64,000 nucleotides of DNA from an uncultured beta proteobacterium (lineage in GTDB: Bacteria > Pseudomonadota > Gammaproteobacteria > Burkholderiales > Burkholderiaceae_C): the NCBI GenBank assembly GCA_903930255.1, contig CAIYYA010000249.1:1-64000 (forward strand), in the 5' to 3' direction. The translations under genes and the position numbers were made by a program. The notes under the pieces are model-generated. The model saw nothing but the letters and a program-made list of their open reading frames with translations. It searched no databases and was not told where the DNA came from. Numbering within the stretch: the stretch's first letter is position 1; each line of letters starts with the position of its first letter. Positions 56,629 to 64,000 of the stretch are shown piece after piece.

Positions 56629-58458
56629 TCAACCCACCCATGCAGGCAATCCGGTCGCCAAAATCGGCAACCACGAAATCGCCAGGGTGCCGAGAAACAA
56701 AGCCAGCAGTGCCGGCAGCACTGAGGTAGCCACATAACGGATAGGTTTGCCAAACATGGCAGAAGCAAAATAGAGGTTCATGCCGGCAGGCGGACAAAGA
56801 AATCCCATTTCCATATTGGCCAGAAAAATAATGCCAAAGTGCACCGGATCAATGCCGTAACTCAGACTGACCGGCAGCAACAGCGGTACCAAAAAAACAA
56901 TTGCCGCAAAGATTTCCATCAGCGCGCCGGCAGCCAGCAAAAACACATTCAGCACCAACAGATACACAAACTTGTTGGGGATCACACTTTGCACCCATTC
57001 AATCGCAGCATTGGGCACGCCAGAATCCACCAGGTAATTGGTCAGACCCAGCGCCATGCCCAAAATCAGCATGACACTGCCGATCACCTGAGCGCATTCG
57101 TTGAGGCATTGACTGAGCAAGCGCCAGTTCAGCTCACGGTGCGCCACAGCCTGGGTCAGAATGGCGTAGCCGGCGGTGAGTGCGGCGCTCTCGGTGGGGG
57201 TGGCCAAGCCACTGACGAGTGAACCAATCGCCACCACGGGTGCCAGTATTTCCCATTTAGCGTTCCAGCTGGCTGACATCGCCAGGTGCAAATTGACCCT
57301 GGCGGGCTTTGCCGGTGAAACTTCGAGTCCGCTGCGCTTTAAATAGCCACCCACCAGCACCAAAAATGCCACCATCACGCCAGCGGGCACCAAGCCTGCC
57401 AAAAACATGGTGTTGATCGGCACCCGGGCAATGATGGCGTACATGATCAGTGGCACAGATGGCGCCAGTAGCACGCCCAGAGCGCTGGCACTGGTCACCA
57501 GACTGATGCCGCGCTGCTCAGGCAAACCGGCCTGGCGCAACAGTGGCAACAGCAGCCCACCCAAAGCAAGAATAGTGACTCCGCAGCCGCCCGTAAAGGC
57601 GGTAAAAAATGAGCAGAGAATCGCCGCAGCCAGCACCGTGCCGGTGACACCGCCGCCAAACAAAGCCAGAAACACCGCCCCCAGCCGTTGCGCTGCACCG
57701 GTGCGGGCAAACACCATGCCAGCCAAGGTGAACAGGGGCAGGGCTGGCAACGAAGGGTTCACCGTGATCTGGTAATGCGACAGCGCAACCGAGGCCAGAG
57801 GTTGCCCGTCTTGCCAAAACAGTGCCAGCGCCAGACCACCCAACACGGCAAAGATGGGGGCACCCGACAGCAGCACCGCCAGCAAGCACAGAACCCCTGG
57901 CCAGAGCAAAACGGCACAGCCATCCAACGCATCAGCCAACATGAATCCAGCAGCGGGTAGCCCTAGGCCAAAAGCCAGTTTCAACCCGACTGAGCCAGCG
58001 CAACGCGCGCCCAGTTTGGCACCCAGCAGTAAAAAACCAAATGGCATGCTGGCCTGCACCCACCACACAGGCAAGCCATACGCCAAACTGTGACTGACCT
58101 CGATTTCACTGGCAATAAAACGCCAGCTTGCCAAACCCAGTAGTCCACAAATCAGTGCTGCGCTGCCTTTGGAAAACTTCAGCACGATGGCCTGAAAACG
58201 CGGCTTGCCGATGTGGCCAAGACTGCTGCCCAAGCTGCTCAAATGCCCATGTCGCTCAGCGGCGACTGCGCCAAACATGGCCAAAATCAAACCCAAATGC
58301 TGCACCAGCGCTGAGGCATTCTCAATGCCCCGACCCAGCAGCGGGCGCAGAACAATTTCAACCAGCGGAATCAGCGTCATCAGCAGCAAAGCCGCCGCGG
58401 ACAAGCCCTCGTCAAAACGCCTGAAGCCTTGCAGACGAACTCTCCAGAGCGCTAGCAA
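56629..58458 (-). CDS. TRAP transporter fused small+large permease (DctQM)
   Basis: 609 aa; N-terminal 4-TM DctQ-like, then DctM (LPALPLFTLAG, FTGGCGVTILALGG). Confidence 0.88.
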   Translation of the reverse strand: MLALWRVRLQGFRRFDEGLSAAALLLMTLIPLVEIVLRPLLGRGIENASALVQHLGLILAMFGAVAAERHGHLSSLGSSLGHIGKPRFQAIVLKFSKGSAALICGLLGLASWRFIASEIEVSHSLAYGLPVWWVQASMPFGFLLLGAKLGARCAGSVGLKLAFGLGLPAAGFMLADALDGCAVLLWPGVLCLLAVLLSGAPIFAVLGGLALALFWQDGQPLASVALSHYQITVNPSLPALPLFTLAGMVFARTGAAQRLGAVFLALFGGGVTGTVLAAAILCSFFTAFTGGCGVTILALGGLLLPLLRQAGLPEQRGISLVTSASALGVLLAPSVPLIMYAIIARVPINTMFLAGLVPAGVMVAFLVLVGGYLKRSGLEVSPAKPARVNLHLAMSASWNAKWEILAPVVAIGSLVSGLATPTESAALTAGYAILTQAVAHRELNWRLLSQCLNECAQVIGSVMLILGMALGLTNYLVDSGVPNAAIEWVQSVIPNKFVYLLVLNVFLLAAGALMEIFAAIVFLVPLLLPVSLSYGIDPVHFGIIFLANMEMGFLCPPAGMNLYFASAMFGKPIRYVATSVLPALLALFLGTLAISWLPILATGLPAWVG

Positions 58459-58460
58459 AG

Positions 58461-59492
58461 CTATTTCCCCTTGCTGGCGCGGAAGACTTTAAGGTGCGCA
58501 AAAACTTCATCAAAAGTCTCAGCAGGAATCATCGTGCCGCGAATGCGCGGGTAGAGTTTTTCGGCCAACTCACTCCATTCGCGCATTTGCTCAGGGTTTG
58601 GACGGTTCACAACCAGGCCACGCTTTTTCATGGCATTCACGGCATCTTCAACCTCCTGGCGCGCCTTAGTGCGTATTTGCAAGCCAGCTTTATCGCCCGC
58701 CGCGCGCACCGCGGCTTGAACCGCAGGACTCATGTCATCCCAGGCTTTTTTGGTCACCACCAGCGCCCCCACGATGGGCGCCCAATTGATCTCCAGCATG
58801 TTGGGTGCGGTGCTGTAAATTTGGCTTGCCAGCGCGAAATATGGTGTGGAGGGCACCACGTTGATCATGCCGGTCTGGATCGCCGGTAATATATCGCTGG
58901 TTTCCAAGGGCACGGGGGTGTAGCCCAAACTCTTCATGATTTCTTGCTGCTCTGATTCAGAGCCCCAGGCAAAAAATTTCATTTTTTTGTAATCGGATGG
59001 GCGAAATGCAGCGTCTTTGGAGAAGAATCGCACCCAACCCGAGTCACCCCAGGCCAGCACCACAAAGCCTTTGTCGAGAAATTTTTTCTCCATGGCTGTG
59101 CGCATTTTTTCGCGCACGTAATCCACTTCTTCCCAACTTTGAAACAGCAGTGGCAAATTTTGCAGCGCACCGATTGATGGCTCAATCTCACGCAGTCCCA
59201 CCACGGATATCAGTGCCCCTTGAAGTTGGCCGATACGCATGCGTCGCGCCAACTCGGCTTCACCCCCTTGGCTACCATCCGGATAAATCAGATATTTGGC
59301 ATTGCCACCTTGAGCGGCACGCCAGACTTCACCGATTTCCTGCAATTGCTGGTGGTAGAGCGAATTTTTTGGTGCCAAAGTACCTATTCGCAACTGTTTG
59401 TCTGCGGCAGATACACATTGGGTTGTCATCACGGCGATGCCAACGAGGCAGCTAACAAGCCATTTCGGCCAGAAAAACATCGGATAGGTCAT
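58461..59492 (-). CDS. TRAP transporter substrate-binding protein (DctP family)
   Basis: LRIGTLAPKNSLYHQQLQEIGEVWR; PLETSDILPAIQTGMINVV. Confidence 0.9.
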   Translation of the reverse strand: MTYPMFFWPKWLVSCLVGIAVMTTQCVSAADKQLRIGTLAPKNSLYHQQLQEIGEVWRAAQGGNAKYLIYPDGSQGGEAELARRMRIGQLQGALISVVGLREIEPSIGALQNLPLLFQSWEEVDYVREKMRTAMEKKFLDKGFVVLAWGDSGWVRFFSKDAAFRPSDYKKMKFFAWGSESEQQEIMKSLGYTPVPLETSDILPAIQTGMINVVPSTPYFALASQIYSTAPNMLEINWAPIVGALVVTKKAWDDMSPAVQAAVRAAGDKAGLQIRTKARQEVEDAVNAMKKRGLVVNRPNPEQMREWSELAEKLYPRIRGTMIPAETFDEVFAHLKVFRASKGK

Positions 59493-59506
59493 TTTGAAAG
59501 GTCGAG

Positions 59507-60442
59507 TTAAAAAAGATCATCGCTTGTATCAAGCAGCCATTGCGCTCTTTCACGCATGACTTCATTGGGCAAATCGCGTCTGTGCTTGCTGACCTCCAGC
59601 GCTTGCTGAAGCAAAGCTTCAAACGACTGACGGTTACCGCTAGGCAACGCAATGCTTTCGGCTTGGGCCACATAGACAGCAGCACTTTGCCCTGCGCTGA
59701 TTAGCCGTGCCTGATCAAAATAGGCGATCGCTTGTGCGCGCGCGCCACCTGGGCGGGCTGCCTCAAAACTACCCAGCAAACTCGCCAGCGCACCATCGCC
59801 AAAATGGGGTGACGTTTGCCACGCCAAATGTGCCAGCCTTATGGCCAGCGGCAAATCAGCCACGATGTCAGGATCATCCTTGGACAGTGAAATCAAGCCA
59901 CCCCATGAAGCAGCAGCCCAATAAGCCACAGCCACTTGATCTGCAGTCAGTCGAGGCCAACTGGCTGAGTCTGGGCTTTGCAGTGACTTAGCAAACCCAG
60001 GAGACTGCTGCTCCAGCGCAGCCATGGCGTGCCGATGTGCGCGCTGGTAAAGCCGGGCTGCACGGGTGCGCAATTTGGCAGCCGCTTGACTATCCTTGCC
60101 CTCGAGCTTTTCGGCTTCAAATTGAACGAAGGCAAAGGCGTATTGCGTGAATCCGCCCGCCACGGCTTCGGCCAGTTTCAGGTTTGATGGTGTTTCACGC
60201 AACAAGGATTCAGACAGCTTAAGGTAAAACGCACTGGCCTCGCGCGCCAACACCAAATCGGTTTCCTGTGCACTGCCCTGACTGGCCAACTCATTGGCAA
60301 CCCCTTGCACAATCAAATGTCGCGGAGAACAGGCGCTTAAAAATACCACCAGCATCCACCCAATCCATGACACCCGTGTCAATTTCATGGCTGTGGCTGT
60401 GCTCTCGGTCATGAACATGGAAATTGCTGAAACATCATTCAA
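59507..60442 (-). CDS. TatT-family TRAP accessory lipoprotein
   Basis: FLSACS lipobox; helical-repeat protein with [11 protein letters not shown] and adjacent to dctP; family by context. Confidence 0.7.
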   Translation of the reverse strand: MNDVSAISMFMTESTATAMKLTRVSWIGWMLVVFLSACSPRHLIVQGVANELASQGSAQETDLVLAREASAFYLKLSESLLRETPSNLKLAEAVAGGFTQYAFAFVQFEAEKLEGKDSQAAAKLRTRAARLYQRAHRHAMAALEQQSPGFAKSLQSPDSASWPRLTADQVAVAYWAAASWGGLISLSKDDPDIVADLPLAIRLAHLAWQTSPHFGDGALASLLGSFEAARPGGARAQAIAYFDQARLISAGQSAAVYVAQAESIALPSGNRQSFEALLQQALEVSKHRRDLPNEVMRERAQWLLDTSDDLF

Positions 60443-61761
60443 CGGCCAATCGCGTAATATTCAAACCCCATACTGCGTACCCATTGGGGGTCATAGAGAT
60501 TTCGGCCATCGAAAATGACAGGGGTTTTAAGCAAGCTCTTGATGAGCTCAAAATCGGGGCTGCGAAACTCTTTCCACTCAGTGACAATAATCAAAGCGTC
60601 AGCGTCGCGCAGCGCAGCAGTTTGAGAGTCTGCGTATTCAATGCCATCCATCTGGGAAAACGCAAGTTTTGCCTGTTCAATCGCCGCCGGATCGTAAGCA
60701 GACACAGTTGCACCGGCAGTCAGTAAGTCGCGCACAACTGAGAGGCTACTTGCTTCGCGCATATCGTCGGTGTTGGCCTTGAAAGCCAGCCCCCAAATTG
60801 CGAAATGTTTTCCTTCAAGCTGATCGCCAAACCGGGCTTTTACCTTCAAGCCCAGAATGTGTTTTTGAGCTTGATTGGCCTCCTCAACTGCTTGGAGCAC
60901 TTTGAGCTGCAGGCCCCCATCTTGAGCAGCCGATCGGATCAGCGCTTTGACATCTTTGGGAAAACAAGAGCCACCATAGCCCGCACCTGCATATAAAAAG
61001 TCGTAGCCAATACGGGGATCGCTGCCGATACCTTTTCGCACATGTTCTATGTCTGCGCCCAGTTTTTCAGCCAGATTGGCAAGCTCGTTCATAAAGCTGA
61101 TGCGTGTAGCCAGCATGGCGTTGGCCGCATATTTTGTCAGTTCTGCACTGCGAATATCCATCAAAATCAGTCGGTCGTGATGCCGCTGAAAAGGTGCATA
61201 CAGCGCCCGCATGTTCAGAGCAGCCTGCTCATCGTCGCAACCCAGAACGATGCGACCAGGGCGCATAAAGTCTTCGATGGCAGCACCCTCCTTCAAAAAC
61301 TCAGGATTGGCAACCACACTGAAAGGGGTATTGACAGCGCGTAAATCAAGTTCTGCCTTAACGGCCTTGCGTACTGCATCTGCAGTACCAACGGGCACGG
61401 TACTTTTGTCCACCACAACCTTGTAGTCGTTCATATATTTACCGATGTTGCTTGCCGCTTGCAACACATACTGAACATCGGCGCTGCCATCTTCTCCAGG
61501 AGGCGTACCGACTGCGATGAACTGAATTGTCCCAAAGTGGGTGGCTCGTTCAATGTCATCCGTGAAATGCAGACGCCCCCCGTTGACGTTGTGTTTGACC
61601 ATCTCATTCAGACCGGGTTCGTAGATTGGAATGTACCCATCCTGTAATGATTTAATTTTTTGAGGATCCGTATCAAAACAAACCACATCGTTACCGACTT
61701 CAGCCAAGCACGCGCCTGTGACCAGGCCGACATAGCCCGTACCAATGATGGTTATCTTCAC
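60439..61761 (-). CDS. ugd: UDP-glucose 6-dehydrogenase
   Basis: [47 protein letters not shown]. Confidence 0.96.
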   Translation of the reverse strand: MKITIIGTGYVGLVTGACLAEVGNDVVCFDTDPQKIKSLQDGYIPIYEPGLNEMVKHNVNGGRLHFTDDIERATHFGTIQFIAVGTPPGEDGSADVQYVLQAASNIGKYMNDYKVVVDKSTVPVGTADAVRKAVKAELDLRAVNTPFSVVANPEFLKEGAAIEDFMRPGRIVLGCDDEQAALNMRALYAPFQRHHDRLILMDIRSAELTKYAANAMLATRISFMNELANLAEKLGADIEHVRKGIGSDPRIGYDFLYAGAGYGGSCFPKDVKALIRSAAQDGGLQLKVLQAVEEANQAQKHILGLKVKARFGDQLEGKHFAIWGLAFKANTDDMREASSLSVVRDLLTAGATVSAYDPAAIEQAKLAFSQMDGIEYADSQTAALRDADALIIVTEWKEFRSPDFELIKSLLKTPVIFDGRNLYDPQWVRSMGFEYYAIGR

Positions 61762-61807
61762 TTTTCTGCCCTTCAGTTTGATGCAACACTGAAGTGTCAC
61801 CAGCAGA

Positions 61808-61825
61808 TGCGAAAGTTTTGTGACA
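61808..61825 (-). promoter_or_regulatory. Candidate Pho box upstream of ugd
   Basis: TGTCACA-AAAC-TTTCGCA. Confidence 0.4.
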
Positions 61826-61873
61826 GTTCGTTGGCAAAACGATTTGCATTTTTTGTTTTAGCCTCATCTCGCT

Positions 61874-61891
61874 TGTCACCGAAGTGTCATG
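61874..61891 (+). promoter_or_regulatory. Pho box upstream of the 207-aa membrane protein
   Basis: TGTCACC-GAAG-TGTCATG. Confidence 0.75.
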
Positions 61892-61958
61892 CCCAATTTC
61901 TACATTACTCTTTAGTCGAGGCCAACCCGTGTCGCGACAAGCAACTTAAGGAGATGCT

Positions 61959-62582
61959 ATGGGTGATTTTTTGAAGAAGATTGAGATATTGCAGCAAGAC
62001 GATCATCGTTTCTATCACCAATGCCGTATCAACCAGACGCTGCACTTGATCAGTGCGCTCAGCTTCCTGGTCGCCTATGCCTTGCTTTTTGTTAACCCGG
62101 CAGCAGCCGGCATGGTGGGTTGGCTGGTGGGCATGGTGACGCGTCAATCCGGGCATCTATTTTTTGAGCCACGTGGCTACGACTCCATTAATCAAGCAAC
62201 CTATGCGCACAAGGAATCCATCAAGGCGGGCTACAACATGCGCCGCAAGGCTGTCTTGATTTCGGTATGGTTGGCTCTGCCGACTTTGCTTGCCTTGAGC
62301 CCAAGTTTGTTTGGATCCATCGAACCCGCTGTGGGGCTGAGCGGCTGGATGCATGATGTGGGTCTTTTATGGTTGGCTTTGGGAGCCGGTGGCCTGCTGT
62401 TTCGCACCCTGCATCTGTTTTTCCTGCGCGGCCCAGCATGGGGCATGGCTTGGTTCTGCAAAATTTTGCTAGACCCCTTTCACAATGTAGCCAACTACTG
62501 GAACTCGCCGATTGCCTTGCTCCGCGGGCAGCGCTATGACCCCTTGGATTCATGCAAAAAAGAGCTCCACACCAGCCTGTGA
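61959..62582 (+). CDS. Conserved-looking membrane protein of unknown function (GHLFFEPRGYDSINQATYAHKESIKAGYNMRRK)
   Basis: 207 aa, 3-4 predicted TMs by eye, AAGGAG SD upstream of ATG. Confidence 0.8.
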   Translation: MGDFLKKIEILQQDDHRFYHQCRINQTLHLISALSFLVAYALLFVNPAAAGMVGWLVGMVTRQSGHLFFEPRGYDSINQATYAHKESIKAGYNMRRKAVLISVWLALPTLLALSPSLFGSIEPAVGLSGWMHDVGLLWLALGAGGLLFRTLHLFFLRGPAWGMAWFCKILLDPFHNVANYWNSPIALLRGQRYDPLDSCKKELHTSL

Positions 62583-62640
62583 CGACGCAAATGCCGAGCT
62601 GTTTTTGAACACCGGCAAGTCCTCAGCGAGCGCCTGTTAC

Positions 62641-63996
62641 CTAGTTTTCAGCCGCTTCGCTTTGTTTGTCAGCATTGCGACCCGTCTGCCAGCGAACCAC
62701 ATTCACATCCTGCCCTAGCATCACTCGCGTCACCAGCGTGATGCCCGAGGCAGTCACGTGAAAACGTTTGCGATCTTCCACCGGATCCAGACCAATGCGA
62801 ATGCCGTCGGGCAAATTGCAGTTTTTATCAATGATGCACTTTTTAAGAATGCAGTTCCGACCTATTTTGACATTCGGCAAAACTATGCTGTCTTCAATTA
62901 AAGAATAGCTGTGAATGTAAACGCCCGAGAAAAGCATCGACCGCCTCAACGTTGCACCGCTGATGATGCAACCACCTGAAACCAGTGAGTCAAAAGCCGC
63001 TCCGCGCCTTGTATCTTCATCAAAAACAAACTTGGCCGGTGGACTTTGCGGCTGCCAGGTCCAGATCGGCCAGTTGGTGTCATACAAATTGAGTTGCGGG
63101 GTGACGTTCATCAACTCCATATTGGCTTCCCAATAGGCATCCAGTGTGCCGACATCGCGCCAATAAACAGGGCTCGCGGAATCACTGACGCAACTATCCG
63201 CAAAATTTTGTGCGTAACAGCGGTGCTGCGTTACGCAGTGCGGGATCACGTCCTTGCCAAAATCGTGACTCGACAAAGGGTCTTCAGCGTCGCGCAGAAG
63301 CTGCTCAAACAAGAATTTGGCGCTAAAAACATAAATGCCCATGCTCACCAAGGCAAGCTCCGGGTTACCTGGCATGGATTGCGGCTGCGCTGGTTTTTCG
63401 ACAAATTGAATGATGCGATGCTGTTCGTCAACCGACATCACACCAAAACTAACCGCTTCAGCGATCGGTACCTCAATGCATGCCACCGTCAAATCGGCCT
63501 GTTTCACGACATGCGCCGCCAAAATGCGCCCATAGTCCATGCGATAAATTTGATCGCCCGATAGCACCAGTACATATTCTGGATCAGTATGGCGTATTTC
63601 TCGTAAATTCTGGAACACTGCATCCGCTGTTCCGCGATACCAGTGAGACTCATTCACTTGTTGTTGTGCAGGCATGATTTCTATGAATTCGCCCAAACGG
63701 CCATCCAAAAAACTCCAGCCCAACTGCAAATGCCGAATCAGGCTTTGCGCCTTGTATTGAGTTGCTACACCGACCCTGCGTACACCAGAGTTCACACAAT
63801 TGGAAAGGGTAAAGTCAATGATGCGAAACTTTCCACCAAATGGAACAGCCGGCTTGGCGCGCCATTCGGTGAGTTCATGCAATCTGCTGCCGCGCCCACC
63901 AGCCAACACCATCGCAAACGTATTTCGGGTGAGCAGGCTGACAAACCGTTGATCCCGTTGTAGTCTTATTGTTTCTTTGTCGTCAGTCATGAACAC
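62641..63996 (-). CDS. glgC: Glucose-1-phosphate adenylyltransferase
   Basis: [68 protein letters not shown]. Confidence 0.96.
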   Translation of the reverse strand: MFMTDDKETIRLQRDQRFVSLLTRNTFAMVLAGGRGSRLHELTEWRAKPAVPFGGKFRIIDFTLSNCVNSGVRRVGVATQYKAQSLIRHLQLGWSFLDGRLGEFIEIMPAQQQVNESHWYRGTADAVFQNLREIRHTDPEYVLVLSGDQIYRMDYGRILAAHVVKQADLTVACIEVPIAEAVSFGVMSVDEQHRIIQFVEKPAQPQSMPGNPELALVSMGIYVFSAKFLFEQLLRDAEDPLSSHDFGKDVIPHCVTQHRCYAQNFADSCVSDSASPVYWRDVGTLDAYWEANMELMNVTPQLNLYDTNWPIWTWQPQSPPAKFVFDEDTRRGAAFDSLVSGGCIISGATLRRSMLFSGVYIHSYSLIEDSIVLPNVKIGRNCILKKCIIDKNCNLPDGIRIGLDPVEDRKRFHVTASGITLVTRVMLGQDVNVVRWQTGRNADKQSEAAEN

Positions 63997-64000
63997 CCTT

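Noticed and set aside
1-64000. CRISPR arrays, rRNA and tRNA genes, intact IS elements or prophage
   Set aside because: No spaced direct-repeat arrays, rRNA segments, tRNA cloverleafs or intact transposase/phage genes were seen by reading; dedicated tools would be needed to be certain.

Overview
Chromosomal window from a betaproteobacterium, probably Comamonadaceae/Burkholderiales by gene content and order (my inference). Four blocks stand out. (1) 2.1-3.7 kb: decayed restriction-type genes. (2) 7.1-24.6 kb: a complete mra/dcw cluster (mraZ-rsmH-ftsL-ftsI-murE::murF fusion-mraY-murD-ftsW-murG-murC-ddl-ftsQ-ftsA-ftsZ). It has a 10-bp-periodic MraZ-type operator, three palindromic repeats inserted in-frame in murE and murD, and an unlisted 29-aa mini-ORF with ATGA overlaps at both ends between ftsW and murG. 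(3) 24.8-43.5 kb, with outliers at 50-53 and 60-62.6 kb: a large phosphate-starvation neighbourhood. It holds pstSCAB-phoU-phoB, an OlsA-like acyltransferase, coupled olsB-plcP, 5'-nucleotidase, PhoD, metallophosphoesterases, an Agt/MgtA-type glycosyltransferase, psd, lplT and ugd. I read several 7-4-7 Pho-box repeats directly, including a four-unit array upstream of olsB-plcP, one upstream of an unlisted 39-aa membrane ORF, and one upstream of a 207-aa membrane protein of unknown function. Together they suggest a clustered Pho-regulated membrane-lipid remodelling programme. (4) 40.9-49.9 kb: gene remnants (ABC ATPase 5' end, EEP-nuclease 3' end, IS91-type transposase) and a large secreted tectonin-like protein. 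The rest is housekeeping or transport (CorA-like, TRAP with TatT, glgC). All assignments come from reading sequence and recalling family motifs; no searches were run.
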